A program made the translations under genes and the position numbers. Shown one piece after another: positions 41,234 to 50,467 of a stretch of DNA of 64,000 nt (positions within the stretch are counted from its first letter, which is position 1; every line of letters starts with the position of its first letter). Origin of the DNA: Mycobacterium sp. Its GTDB lineage: Bacteria > Actinomycetota > Actinomycetes > Mycobacteriales > Mycobacteriaceae. The stretch is taken from positions 1 through 64,000 of the forward strand of contig JAOPWC010000192.1 in NCBI GenBank assembly GCA_025965895.1, in the 5' to 3' direction. The notes under the pieces were generated by a model. The model was not told the origin of the DNA. It searched no databases and saw nothing but the letters and a program-made list of their open reading frames with translations.

Positions 41234-42498
41234 AGCGGCTCGCGATGATCGTGCTGGCATTGGTCCTCGCGGCGTGCGGCGGCGAACAACCGTCGAATTT
41301 CAAGGATCCGACCGATCGGCTCGAGGTGGTGTCGTGGTGGGTGTCGTCGTCCGAACATCCCGCTTTCGAGGTGTTGCTCAACGCGTTCAGGGCACAGCAC
41401 CCGAAGGTGAATGTGATCGACGGTGCGATCGCGGGTGGTGCCGGAAGCAACGTCCAGGTCGCGCTCGCCGTACGCCTGCAGGCCGGCGATCCACCCGATG
41501 TGTGGCAGACGTTTTTGGGTAGTTCGCTGCGCGCCTGGGTCGACGCGGGACGCATCGAAGATGCAACCGCGGTATACGAGCGGGCGAACCTGGGCCCGAC
41601 GATGCCGCCCACACTGCTCAATGCGGCGACGTATCAGGACAAGCAGTGGGGCGTGCCGACGGGAGCGCACAGGGGAAACAACCTCTGGTTCAACCAGAAC
41701 GTGCTCCGGGACGCCGGCATCGCACCTCCCGGCCCGGGGTACAGCTGGGAGACGTTCACCAATGACCTTGAGAAAGTAGCGGCAACCGGACGAACCCCGT
41801 TGTGCCTCGGCGCCAAGGACCGCTTCACGTCAACCGAGCTTTTCGAGAACACCCTTCTTGCAGTGGTCGGTTCCGACGGGTGGGCCGAGATCACTGACGA
41901 TTCCTTCGATTGGATGGGAGCTAATGTCAAAGAGGCGCTGTCGAGGTTCGGACAGGTCGTCTCCCGCGCCGACTCAAAGGCCGGCGCCCTGACGTGGGAC
42001 CAGGCAGTGAAGAAGTTGGCCACCGGGGGGTGTGCGTTCCTGTCGATGAACGATTCCGTGTATGGCGATCTCATCGCCGACGGCGCCGCTGAAGGGAAGG
42101 ACTTCGGGTACGTCGCCTACCCGGGGACCGAGGGCGTGTACTTGGCCATCGTGGACACGTTCGTCGCCTCGTCTGCCGCCAAGGACGGGGTCAATGCCAT
42201 CAAGTTCCTCGAGGTCATCGCTGATCCCAAGACCCAGCTCGACTTCAACAAGGTCAAGGGGTCGGTGCCGATACGAAACGATGTCGACGCGTCATCGCTG
42301 CCGCCTTACCAACGTCAGGCCTCCGCGGCGTTGTGGCATGACAAGATCCTGCTGTCGATCACACACGGCGAGATGATGCCGTCCAATTTCCAACAAGCGT
42401 TCTACGACGGTGTCGCCGCGTTCGTGCAGAGCAAGGATTCGGGCGCCTTCATCAACACCTTGCAGAATTCGATCCGGGTGCCGGTCCTGGGTAGGTGA
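41230..42498 (+). CDS. Solute-binding lipoprotein without its own ABC permease
   Basis: This is a 422-residue SBP_bac_1 protein. The signal ends in a lipobox (LVLAAC, Cys at about 16). Mature features: LEVVSWWVSSSEHPAFEVLL, QAGDPPDVWQTFLG, NNLWFNQNVLRDAGIAPP, typical of carbohydrate binders near the ThuE/LpqY neighbourhood. No ABC permease or ATPase is linked; the nearest set (29.4-32.4 kb) has its own binding protein. It is translationally coupled to the FucP-type gene before it and to the sulfatase after it, so the ligand may be a sulfated sugar or glycan. That is inference. Confidence 0.82.
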   Translation: MKRLAMIVLALVLAACGGEQPSNFKDPTDRLEVVSWWVSSSEHPAFEVLLNAFRAQHPKVNVIDGAIAGGAGSNVQVALAVRLQAGDPPDVWQTFLGSSLRAWVDAGRIEDATAVYERANLGPTMPPTLLNAATYQDKQWGVPTGAHRGNNLWFNQNVLRDAGIAPPGPGYSWETFTNDLEKVAATGRTPLCLGAKDRFTSTELFENTLLAVVGSDGWAEITDDSFDWMGANVKEALSRFGQVVSRADSKAGALTWDQAVKKLATGGCAFLSMNDSVYGDLIADGAAEGKDFGYVAYPGTEGVYLAIVDTFVASSAAKDGVNAIKFLEVIADPKTQLDFNKVKGSVPIRNDVDASSLPPYQRQASAALWHDKILLSITHGEMMPSNFQQAFYDGVAAFVQSKDSGAFINTLQNSIRVPVLGR

Positions 42499-43937
42499 CG
42501 GTGCGGCGGCCTGCGCTGGTCGAGGATCCTGACTCAGGCAAGCTGGTGGGTGTGACACAACGCGACAACGTGCTGCTCGTGCACTGGCACGACCTGGGCC
42601 GGTGCCTGAACGTCTACGGCCATCCCGGGGTGGAGAGCCCCCGTGTCGACCAACTGGCCGCCGCGGGCATTCTGTTCACCCGCGCGCACGCCACCGCCCC
42701 GCTCTGCTCGCCGTCGCGGGGATCGCTGTTCACCGGCCGCTATCCGCACAGCAACGGCCTGATGGGCCTGGCCCATCACGGCTGGGAGTACCGGGCCGGC
42801 GTGCGAACGCTGCCCCAGATGCTCGGTGCCGCCGGGTGGTACTCGGCGCTGTTCGGCATGCAGCACGAAACGTCCTATCCCGTCCGCCTTGGCTTCGACG
42901 AATTCGACGTCTCCAATTCCTACTGTGAACATGTGGTGCCCAAGGCACAGGCGTGGCTGACGGAAAGCGCTCCGTTCGAAGACGGCGATCCTTTTCTGCT
43001 GACCGCCGGTTTCTTCGAGACGCACCGGCCTTATCCCCGGGATCGCTACGAGCCCGCCGCCACCTCGGCTGTCGAGGTGCCCGACTACCTGCCCGACATT
43101 CCGGCCGTCCGCGGCGACCTCGCCGCGTTCTATGGCGCGATCGAGGTGGCCGATACCGCCGTCGGCCGGCTGCTCGACACGCTCAGCGAGACCGGGCTCG
43201 ATGCGTCGACCTGGGTGGTTTTCATGACCGACCATGGACCAGCGTTCCCTCGGGCCAAGTCCACTCTTTACGAGGCGGGCACCGGGATCGCGCTGATCAT
43301 CCGGCCGCCCGCACGGCTGGGTATCAGGCCGCGGAGTTACGACGAGCTGTTCAGCGGCGTCGACTTGGTGCCAACGCTGCTCGGCCTGCTCGGTGTCGAC
43401 GTACCGGCCGACGTCGAAGGAATGTCACATGCCGACAATTTGCTACGCCCGGCCGGTGACGTGGCCCCGATACGCGATCACGTGTACACCGAGAAGACGT
43501 ACCACGATTCCTTCGACCCGATTCGGGCCATTCGGACGAAGGAATACAGCTATATCGAGAATTACGCGCGCCGGCCGCTGGTGGATCTGCCGTGGGATAT
43601 CGAGGAAAGCCCCTCGGGAAAAGCGGTCGAGCCGTTTGTCAACGTGCCTCGCCCCGAGCGAGAACTCTACGATCTGCGCGAGGACCCGGCCGAGACCGAC
43701 AACCTTCTCATCGGTGGAAGCAATCACCGTGCCGAAGTCATCGCCAACGAGCTCGCTGTCCGCCTCCATGATTGGAGGGTGAAAACGGGCGACGTCATCC
43801 CTTCGGAATTCGCCGGCACTCGAATTTCAATCCGGTACACCGAAACGTACTTGAGCATTCACGGCCTGACACCCACCTCGCGTTCGGCAATCGCGGCGCA
43901 ACGCGGCATCGAGGAAGAAGTCAAGTCGAAGCAATAG
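42495..43937 (+). CDS. Type I sulfatase (Rv0296c-like)
   Basis: This is a 480-residue alkaline-phosphatase-superfamily sulfatase. The formylglycine motif is C71-S-P-S-R-G, where Cys71 would be converted to formylglycine. Metal-site elements include VHWHDLGRCL near the N-terminus and VVFMTDHGP in the middle. It has no signal peptide, so it acts in the cytosol on a sulfate ester. In M. tuberculosis the homologue Rv0296c lies beside the stf0 gene, as here. The combination of a sulfatase and a sulfotransferase suggests turnover of trehalose sulfate or uptake of sulfated sugars. GTG 42495 overlaps the preceding stop. Confidence 0.88.
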   Translation: MTVRRPALVEDPDSGKLVGVTQRDNVLLVHWHDLGRCLNVYGHPGVESPRVDQLAAAGILFTRAHATAPLCSPSRGSLFTGRYPHSNGLMGLAHHGWEYRAGVRTLPQMLGAAGWYSALFGMQHETSYPVRLGFDEFDVSNSYCEHVVPKAQAWLTESAPFEDGDPFLLTAGFFETHRPYPRDRYEPAATSAVEVPDYLPDIPAVRGDLAAFYGAIEVADTAVGRLLDTLSETGLDASTWVVFMTDHGPAFPRAKSTLYEAGTGIALIIRPPARLGIRPRSYDELFSGVDLVPTLLGLLGVDVPADVEGMSHADNLLRPAGDVAPIRDHVYTEKTYHDSFDPIRAIRTKEYSYIENYARRPLVDLPWDIEESPSGKAVEPFVNVPRPERELYDLREDPAETDNLLIGGSNHRAEVIANELAVRLHDWRVKTGDVIPSEFAGTRISIRYTETYLSIHGLTPTSRSAIAAQRGIEEEVKSKQ

Positions 43938-44001
43938 TTTTGTTCAGTGTGAAGGTAATTGCGTTTCGGCCACGAGATTGGCGTCCAGTTACGCTTTCGT
44001 G

Positions 44002-44805
44002 GTGGCTGGTAGTCCGTCGTCGTACTTGGTGCTCGCCTCCCAGCGGAGCGGCAGCACCTTGCTGGTGGAGTCGTTGCGCGCCACCGGCGTCGCCGGCGAA
44101 CCCCAAGAGTTCTTCCAGTACCTGCCGACCACGAGTCAGGCCCCCCAACCGCGGGAGTGGTTCGCCGGCATGGACGACGAGTCGGTCATGCACCTCCTGG
44201 ACCCGCTGGACGAGGGCACACCAGACATCGCGCCGTCCGAAGTGTGGCGTGACTACATCCGGACCGTCGGCAGAACACCCAACGGCATTTGGGGCGGCAA
44301 GCTGATGTGGAACCAGACGCCACTTCTGATGAAGCGCGCAGCCGGCCTGCCGAACCGATCCGGGGACGGCCTGCTGGCCGCGATCCGGGATGTCATCGGC
44401 GACGACCCGGTCCTCGTCCATGTCTACCGGCCCGATGTCGTGTCGCAGGCGGTGTCGTTCTGGCGCGCCGTGCAGACACGGGTGTGGCGGGGCAGGCCCG
44501 ACCCGATCCGGGATGCGCGGGCCGAGTACCACCCGGGCGCGATCGCGCACATCGTGAAGACGCTCCGCGCCCAGGAGGAGGGCTGGCGGACCTGGTTCGC
44601 CGAGGAGAACATCACGCCGATCGATGTTTCGTATCCGGTGCTTTGGCGCAATCTCACCCAGATAGTGGGCAGGATTCTCGAAGCACTGGGGCTCGACCCA
44701 CGGCTGGCCCCCCAACCGGTGCTCGAGCGTCAGGCCGATCAGCGTTCAGACGAGTGGGTGGACCGCTACCGCGCGGACGCAGAGAGAGAGGGGCTACCGA
44801 CATGA
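44002..44805 (+). CDS. stf0: Trehalose 2-sulfotransferase
   Basis: This is a 267-residue protein, the length of characterised Stf0. The start at GTG 44002 gives the same distance to the conserved block as in known Stf0. SYLVLASQRSGSTLLVESLR holds the PAPS 5'-phosphosulfate loop (residues 14-20). Glu36 (EPQEFFQY) is the proposed general base in Stf0. The tail RQADQRSDEWVDRYRA is also conserved. The enzyme moves sulfate from PAPS to the 2-hydroxyl of trehalose, the first step toward sulfolipids in M. tuberculosis. The next two genes supply PAPS. It overlaps cysD by ATGA. Confidence 0.92.
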   Translation: MAGSPSSYLVLASQRSGSTLLVESLRATGVAGEPQEFFQYLPTTSQAPQPREWFAGMDDESVMHLLDPLDEGTPDIAPSEVWRDYIRTVGRTPNGIWGGKLMWNQTPLLMKRAAGLPNRSGDGLLAAIRDVIGDDPVLVHVYRPDVVSQAVSFWRAVQTRVWRGRPDPIRDARAEYHPGAIAHIVKTLRAQEEGWRTWFAEENITPIDVSYPVLWRNLTQIVGRILEALGLDPRLAPQPVLERQADQRSDEWVDRYRADAEREGLPT

Positions 44806-45728
44806 CCCCGACATTCATGTCGACGGATGCCCGGCGCGTCGACGAGTTGCGGCTGCTGGAGGCCGAGGCCGTGCACATCATCCGCGAAGTCGTGGCCGAA
44901 CTCGAGCGCCCGGTCCTGCTGTTCTCGGCCGGCAAGGATTCGATCGTGCTGCTTCGCTTGGCGGAGAAAGCATTTCGGCCCCTACCGCTGCCGTTCCCGG
45001 TGATGCACGTCGACACAGGGCACAACTTCGATGAGGTCATCCGGTTCCGGGACCGCAGGGTCACCGGCCACGGCCACAAACTCATCGTCGCGTCGGTGCA
45101 GGAATCCATCGACAGTGGCCGGGTGGCGGACCCGGGACCGGGGGCCTCCCGGAACCGGCAACAGACCCGCACACTGCTCGACGCGTTGGAGGCCGGTGGC
45201 TTCGACGCGGCGTTCGGCGGCGCCCGCCGGGACGAGGAGCGTGCCCGCGCCAAGGAGCGGATCTTGTCCTTCCGCGACGAATTCGGCCAGTGGGACCCCC
45301 GCGCGCAGCGGCCGGAGCCGTGGTCGCTGTACAACGGGCGCATCAAGAACGGCGAGCAGGTCCGGGTGTTCCCGTTGAGCAACTGGACCGAGCTCGACGT
45401 CTGGCGCTACATCGAGCTCGAAAACCTCGAGCTGCCCACCATTTACTACGCCCACGAGCGCGAGGTGTTCGAACGCGACGGGATTCTGCTGGCCGTGTCG
45501 GAGTACGCCACACCGCGGGACGGCGAAACATCCGCGGTCGAATGGGTGCGCTACCGGACTGTCGGCGACCTGACGATCACCGGAGCGGTGCGGTCCACGG
45601 CCATCGACATCAGCGGGGTCATCGCCGAGATCTCGGCGGCAACGGTGTCCGAGCGCGGCGAGACCCGCGCCGACGACCGCACATCCGCCGCGGCGATGGA
45701 AGACCGCAAGCGCGAGGGGTACTTCTGA
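44802..45728 (+). CDS. cysD: Sulfate adenylyltransferase subunit 2
   Basis: This is a 308-residue PP-loop ATP sulfurylase subunit. The pyrophosphatase loop is LLFSAGKDSIVLL (SAGKDS at 42-47). HVDTGHNFDEVIRFRD and FGGARRDEERARAKERI are typical, and the end is DRKREGYF as in other CysD proteins. With the GTPase CysN it makes APS from sulfate and ATP. It is coupled to stf0 (ATGA) and cysNC (TGATG). Confidence 0.95.
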   Translation: MTPTFMSTDARRVDELRLLEAEAVHIIREVVAELERPVLLFSAGKDSIVLLRLAEKAFRPLPLPFPVMHVDTGHNFDEVIRFRDRRVTGHGHKLIVASVQESIDSGRVADPGPGASRNRQQTRTLLDALEAGGFDAAFGGARRDEERARAKERILSFRDEFGQWDPRAQRPEPWSLYNGRIKNGEQVRVFPLSNWTELDVWRYIELENLELPTIYYAHEREVFERDGILLAVSEYATPRDGETSAVEWVRYRTVGDLTITGAVRSTAIDISGVIAEISAATVSERGETRADDRTSAAAMEDRKREGYF

Positions 45729-47626
45729 TGCCCGCCGCCGAGAAGAGGTTGCCCCCGAAGGGGGTGACTCGCCAGCTGCTGCGGATCGCCACCGCCGGTT
45801 CGGTGGACGACGGCAAGAGCACGCTGATCGGACGGCTGCTACACGACACCGACAGCCTTCCGCTCGACCACTTGGAGGCTGTCACCGACGAACAGGGCAT
45901 CGCCGACCTTGCAGCATTGTCCGACGGCCTGCGTGCCGAACGTGAGCAGGGCATCACGATCGACGTCGCATACCGATTCTTCTCGACCGACACCCGCAGT
46001 TACATCCTCGCGGACACTCCCGGCCACGAGCGCTACACCCGCAACATGTTCACCGGTGCGTCGAACGCGCATGTGGCGATCCTTCTGGTGGACGCCCGGG
46101 CCGGGGTGCTGCGCCAGACCCGTCGGCACGCGCGCATCGCGAAGCTGGTGGGCATCAAACACTTTGTCGCGACGGTGAACAAGATCGACCTCATCGACTT
46201 CGCCCAGGTGCGGTTCACCGAGGTCGAGGACCAGCTGCGACAGATGGCAGCTCGGCTCGGCGGTATCAACGTCACGGTGATTCCCATCGCGGCCAAGCAC
46301 GGCGACAATGTCGTACACCGATCCGATCGCACCCAGTGGTACAACGGCCCGACCCTGCTGGAGTACCTCGAAAGCGTCGAGCTGGCCGCGCCGCAGGCAC
46401 AGGCGTCGCGACTGCGGCTGCCGGTGCAGTGGGTGTCGCGACCTACCGCAGAGGCGCGCCGCCGCTACACCGGGCGGCTCGCGGCCGGGACGTTGAGTGT
46501 CGGCGATGCGGTGGTGTCGTTGCCCGCGGGGACCCGCTCGACAGTCACCGTACTGGACACCCTCGACGATGGGCGCACGACGGCCGTTGCACCGCTGTCG
46601 GTCTCGGTCGAACTGGTGGACGACATCGATGTCGGCCGCGGCGACGTATTGGTGAGCGGTGCCGACGACGCGGTGCTGCCGGTGCTGGCGCGCGAGCTCT
46701 ACGCGACGGTGTGCTGGTTCATCGACTCGCCGCTGCGGGCCGGGGACCGGCTCGCACTCAAGCAGACCACGAAGACGGTGCGTGCCACCGTGCAGGTCCT
46801 TCATTCGCGGCTGGACCCGGAGACTCTCGACGAGTTCGATGGACCAGTTGAGTTGGCACTCAACGACATCGGAACCGTTACGTTACGTACCAGCTCGATC
46901 ATCGTGGCGGACAGCTACGCCGATACCCGGGACAGCGGCGCGTTCATCCTCATCGACGAGGCCACCAACGACACCGTCGGCGCCGGCACCATCCTCGAGC
47001 CACGCGAGGTCAAGCCGGGCGCACATCCTCGGACCGACATTCGTTGGCACCCGTCGTCGCTGGACCGCACCCACCGCTGGCAGGCCACCGGGCAGCCGGG
47101 CGCGACGATCTGGTTCACCGGCCTGCCCGCGTCCGGGAAGTCGACGATCGCGGTCGCCGTCGAGCGCGCACTCGTGGAGTCCGGACGAGTGGCGTATCTG
47201 CTCGATGGTGACAACCTGCGTCACGGGTTGTCCGACGACCTCGGCTTTTCCCCTGGCGACCGAGCCGAAAACATCAGGCGGGTAGGGCATCTCACCCGCT
47301 TGCTCGCGGACGCGGGTGTGGTGGCGCTGGCGTCGCTGGTGTCGCCGTTGAAGTCCGACCGCGAGATCGCGCGTGCCCTCAACGACGCTGCGAAGCTCCC
47401 GTTCATCGAGGTTTACGTCGCCACGCCGCTGGCCGAGTGCGAAAAGCGCGACCCGAAGGGCCTGTATGCACGGGCACGCAGTGGTGACCTCACCGGCCTG
47501 ACCGGTGTCGACGCCCCCTACGAGCCACCGGAGAACCCGGACCTGATTCTCGACACCGCCAACGCCCACCTCGACGACCTCGTCGCGCAGGTCATCGCCG
47601 TACTGACGGAGCGCAGCCCGCGGTAG
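45728..47626 (+). CDS. cysNC: Bifunctional sulfate adenylyltransferase subunit 1 / APS kinase
   Basis: This is a 632-residue fusion. The N-terminal EF-Tu-like GTPase (1-430) has GSVDDGKST (24-32), DTPGHERY and NKIDL. The C-terminal APS kinase (about 455-632) has GLPASGKST (465-473) and SLVSPLKSDRE. CysN couples GTP hydrolysis to APS formation and CysC phosphorylates APS to PAPS, the donor used by Stf0 and by reductive assimilation. Being last in the sulfatase-stf0-cysD series, it ties PAPS supply to sulfation. A GC hairpin overlaps the stop. Confidence 0.95.
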   Translation: MPAAEKRLPPKGVTRQLLRIATAGSVDDGKSTLIGRLLHDTDSLPLDHLEAVTDEQGIADLAALSDGLRAEREQGITIDVAYRFFSTDTRSYILADTPGHERYTRNMFTGASNAHVAILLVDARAGVLRQTRRHARIAKLVGIKHFVATVNKIDLIDFAQVRFTEVEDQLRQMAARLGGINVTVIPIAAKHGDNVVHRSDRTQWYNGPTLLEYLESVELAAPQAQASRLRLPVQWVSRPTAEARRRYTGRLAAGTLSVGDAVVSLPAGTRSTVTVLDTLDDGRTTAVAPLSVSVELVDDIDVGRGDVLVSGADDAVLPVLARELYATVCWFIDSPLRAGDRLALKQTTKTVRATVQVLHSRLDPETLDEFDGPVELALNDIGTVTLRTSSIIVADSYADTRDSGAFILIDEATNDTVGAGTILEPREVKPGAHPRTDIRWHPSSLDRTHRWQATGQPGATIWFTGLPASGKSTIAVAVERALVESGRVAYLLDGDNLRHGLSDDLGFSPGDRAENIRRVGHLTRLLADAGVVALASLVSPLKSDREIARALNDAAKLPFIEVYVATPLAECEKRDPKGLYARARSGDLTGLTGVDAPYEPPENPDLILDTANAHLDDLVAQVIAVLTERSPR

Positions 47627-47630
47627 CGGG
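47617..47630. terminator. GC hairpin at the end of cysNC
   Basis: CCCGC (47617-47621), loop GGTA, GCGGG (47626-47630), overlapping the stop codon. A short stem with no U-tract. Confidence 0.4.
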
Positions 47631-47670
47631 TAGGTGTTCTCCTGCCGCGGTCAGTTACCGTCGAGACGTG

Positions 47671-48564
47671 ATGCCAGCAGACGGCGAGTCGGTCCGAGCA
47701 ATCTGGCGAGCACTCGGGCTGCCCGGGATTGTGGACGTGCACACGCATTTCATGCCGAAACGCGTGATGGACAAGGTGTGGGCCTACTTTGATTCGGCGG
47801 GTCCGCTCGTTGGGCGGTCCTGGCCCATCGCCTATCGCATCGACGAGACCGACCGCGTCGAAGCGCTGCGCCGATTCGGGGTGCGACGGTTCACCGCGCT
47901 GATCTATCCGCACAAGCCGCAGATGGCGGCATGGCTCAACAACTGGGCCGCCGGGTTCGCCGCATCCACGCCGGATTGTCTATCGACCGCCACGTTCTAT
48001 CCCGAGTCCAGCGCGCCGCGCTACGTCCGGGCCGCCATTGCCGAGGGCGCCCGCGTGTTCAAGGCACACTTACAAGTCGGAGACTACGACCCCAACGATC
48101 CGCTGCTCGACGAGGTGTGGGGCACGATTCAAGATGCTCGGGTCCCTGTCGTGATCCACTGCGGATCGGGACCGCGACCCGGGCGGTTCACCGGCCCGGA
48201 GCCAATCCGGTTGCTGCTGAGGCGTTTTCCGACACTGCCGCTGGTCATCGCGCACCTGGGCATGCCGGAGTACAGCGAATTCCTGGACATCTGCGAGCGG
48301 TTCGGCCATGTCCGGATGGACACCACGATGGTCTTCACCTCGTTCACCGAGAAGATGATGCCGTTTCCCCGGCGCGACCTCGCCCGCCTGCGGCACATGG
48401 GCGACCGTATTTTGTTCGGCAGCGACTTCCCGAACATTCCGCACCCCTACGCCGACGCGGTGAGAGGGTTAACCACGCTGGCGGGCGTCGACGACGATTG
48501 GCTTCGCCGCGTTCTCTATGACAACGGCGCGCAGCTGTTTTCGCTCGAGCCGCACGCCTTTTGA
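47671..48564 (+). CDS. Amidohydrolase-2 family protein (ACMSD-like TIM barrel)
   Basis: This is a 297-residue metal-dependent hydrolase or decarboxylase. The metal-site motif is VDVHTHFMP near the N-terminus. VVIHCGSG and LVIAHLGMPEY provide further His, and FGSDFPNIPHPY the catalytic Asp. The family includes ACMSD and resorcylate-type decarboxylases; the substrate is not evident. The 3' end overlaps the convergent methyltransferase gene by 49 bp. GTG 47668 is an alternative start. Confidence 0.8.
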   Translation: MPADGESVRAIWRALGLPGIVDVHTHFMPKRVMDKVWAYFDSAGPLVGRSWPIAYRIDETDRVEALRRFGVRRFTALIYPHKPQMAAWLNNWAAGFAASTPDCLSTATFYPESSAPRYVRAAIAEGARVFKAHLQVGDYDPNDPLLDEVWGTIQDARVPVVIHCGSGPRPGRFTGPEPIRLLLRRFPTLPLVIAHLGMPEYSEFLDICERFGHVRMDTTMVFTSFTEKMMPFPRRDLARLRHMGDRILFGSDFPNIPHPYADAVRGLTTLAGVDDDWLRRVLYDNGAQLFSLEPHAF

Positions 48565-49316
48565 CCGACAGCGAACACCCGACGGAACGGAAAGAATGTC
48601 CCATCGGGGCCCGCCGGATATGCCTCGCGCAACTCCGCACCCAACTGTGCCGAGAACTTCACGGCCTCGGCCGGCGACAGCTCTGCAAGCAGCGGCCGCA
48701 GACCGGTGCCGCGCACCCACTCCAGCACCGGATCATCGCCCCGCAGCACATGCAGGTAGGTCGTCTCCCACACGTCTGCTCGCAGGCCGGCGTCGAGCAT
48801 GGCTGCCGCATAGGACGCGGGTGTCCCCACGGCATCGGCGTGGCGGACGACATCGCGCAAGGCCGGCGCCCACCGGTCTGTGTCGGCGAGCGCGCGCATC
48901 AGCGTGTGTGACGGCGAATCGAAGTTTCCGGGAACCTGTACGGCCAGCCAGCTGCCGCGAGGCAATGCGGCGGCCCACCGCCCCATCAGCTCACGGTGAC
49001 GCGGAACCCATTGCAGAGCAGCATTACTCACTACGACGTCGACGTCGCGGTCCGGGTACCACTCTGCCGCGTCGCCGACGGAGAACGACACCCCGGGCAC
49101 ATCGGCGGCCGCGGCGATCATCTCCGGCGACGAATCGATGCCCTCGACCACGGCGTTCGGCCACCGCTCGGCCAGCAACCCGGTCAGGTTCCCCGGCCCG
49201 CAGCCGATGTCGACGACGTGGCGCGGTGACGTCGCCGCTATCCGCGCAGTCAGATCGAGAAACGCGCGGTTGCGTTCATCGGCGAATCTGCCGTACTGGA
49301 CGGGATCCCATCGCAC
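48516..49316 (-). CDS. tam: Trans-aconitate 2-methyltransferase
   Basis: This is a 266-residue class I SAM methyltransferase. It opens MRWDPVQYGRFADERNRAFL, a Tam family hallmark. Motif I is VVDIGCGPGNLTGLLAERWP, followed by VEGIDSSPEM and VVSNAALQWVPRH. It methylates trans-aconitate, relieving inhibition of aconitase. The family relationship to M. tuberculosis Rv0294, near Rv0295c (stf0), supports the name. The C-terminal 20 residues overlap a convergent gene. Confidence 0.9.
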   Translation of the reverse strand: MRWDPVQYGRFADERNRAFLDLTARIAATSPRHVVDIGCGPGNLTGLLAERWPNAVVEGIDSSPEMIAAAADVPGVSFSVGDAAEWYPDRDVDVVVSNAALQWVPRHRELMGRWAAALPRGSWLAVQVPGNFDSPSHTLMRALADTDRWAPALRDVVRHADAVGTPASYAAAMLDAGLRADVWETTYLHVLRGDDPVLEWVRGTGLRPLLAELSPAEAVKFSAQLGAELREAYPAGPDGTFFPFRRVFAVGQKACGSSENSCAPLS

Positions 49317-49416
49317 CAGCCAAGCCTAGAAGTTCCTGAGCACGGACGTGCACGTTCATAGCGACTTCACAGCCGCCGCTTCGGCCCTGATTAAGCCGCC
49401 CCGGCAGGCTAAAGAC

Positions 49417-49725
49417 ATGACCGTCCGGGGCGAAATCGCGACACAGGCGCCAGCCGATGCTGCGCCTGGCATCGCGCATGCGGAACGGCGGCGCATCGGG
49501 CTGGGTGCCATCATCGTGTTAGCCGGCGCGTCGTCGCTGATCCTGCTGAACGATGTTCACGCGGGCCCGGCGTTGCACTGGATCGCATCGCTGGTGGCGC
49601 TCGCCGGCGCAATCGGTGTTCTGGTGATCGCACACCTCCGTTGGCAACGCGCGCTCGCCGATGCGGAAACCGACGGCCTGGTGGCCCGGTCCCGCCGACG
49701 GCAGCGGGGCGTCACTCGAAAGTGA
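49417..49725 (+). CDS. Small two-helix membrane protein
   Basis: This is a 102-residue protein from ATG 49417. Two helices (about 34-54, LGAIIVLAGASSLILLN, and 62-83, IASLVALAGAIGVLVIA) are followed by a basic tail (LVARSRRRQRGVTRK). It may belong to the DUF202-like small membrane proteins, but this is not certain. It is divergent from tam. Confidence 0.55.
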   Translation: MTVRGEIATQAPADAAPGIAHAERRRIGLGAIIVLAGASSLILLNDVHAGPALHWIASLVALAGAIGVLVIAHLRWQRALADAETDGLVARSRRRQRGVTRK

Positions 49726-49799
49726 TTGCCCGTGAGGATAAACCGCTGGCGCCGATGCGCCCGGTCGCACCCCGCGCGCCCTGGAGTACCGTGTCGCGC

Positions 49800-50291
49800 A
49801 TGGCCACCGCCCAAAACATCCCACTGACCACGCTGGACGGCAAGCGAACATCACTGTCGGAGTTCGCCGACCGTGCAGTGCTCGTTGTCAACGTCGCCTC
49901 CAAATGCGGTCTGACCCCGCAGTACGGCGGGCTGGAGAAGCTGGCGCGCGAGTACGCGGGCCTGGGGCTGACCGTGATCGGCGTGCCCTGCAACCAGTTC
50001 ATGGGCCAGGAACCCGGCACGGCGGAAGAGATTCAGACCTTCTGCTCGACCACCTACGGAGTGACGTTCCCACTGCTGGAGAAGACCGAGGTAAACGGTG
50101 CCGGGCAGCACCCGCTGTATGCCGAGCTGACGAAGACCCCCGATGGTGACGGAGCGGCAGGCGACGTCCAGTGGAACTTCGAGAAGTTCCTGCTCGCCCC
50201 CGGCGGGGCGGTGGTCAACCGGTTCCGGCCACGGACCGAGCCCGATGCGCCCGAGGTGATCGCGGCCATCGAGGCCGTTTTGCCGCGATAG
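49800..50291 (+). CDS. Glutathione peroxidase-like (thioredoxin-dependent) peroxidase
   Basis: This is a 163-residue thioredoxin-fold peroxidase of the GPx/BsaA family. The peroxidatic Cys is C36 (NVASKCGLTPQY). The supporting Gln and Trp/Asn are in GVPCNQFMGQEPG and WNFEKFLL. It uses Cys rather than selenocysteine. As mycobacteria lack glutathione, thioredoxin or a similar donor is expected. It reduces lipid or hydrogen peroxides in the cytosol. Start ATG 49800 is chosen on family length. Confidence 0.9.
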   Translation: MATAQNIPLTTLDGKRTSLSEFADRAVLVVNVASKCGLTPQYGGLEKLAREYAGLGLTVIGVPCNQFMGQEPGTAEEIQTFCSTTYGVTFPLLEKTEVNGAGQHPLYAELTKTPDGDGAAGDVQWNFEKFLLAPGGAVVNRFRPRTEPDAPEVIAAIEAVLPR

Positions 50292-50305
50292 CACCTCGAG
50301 GACCG

Positions 50306-50368
50306 TCATCGGCGCCGGCGCCGACGCCGTGCGATCACCAGCACGAGCAGCACGACCAGGCTGAGCAT
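50306..50368 (-). CDS. Possible 20-residue membrane microprotein with poly-Arg tail
   Basis: ATG 50368 opens a 20-codon frame. It has a hydrophobic stretch (MLSLVVLLVLVIA) followed by seven Arg and a stop. The frame may also be the end of a longer minus-strand frame that runs under the molybdoenzyme gene. Low confidence: GC-rich DNA gives Arg runs by chance. Confidence 0.2.
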   Translation of the reverse strand: MLSLVVLLVLVIARRRRRRR

Positions 50369-50467
50369 CTTCTGAGTCCCGCTGCCCGATGGGCGTCGCG
50401 ACTGGCTAGGGTGGGGTGCGTCAAGCGCACAGTGGGCGCGGGAACTCGCGACGGTGGCGGGGATGAG

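Noticed and set aside
44289..44801. Upstream extension of cysD
   Set aside because: It overlaps stf0 in another frame; ATG 44802 fits the CysD family start.
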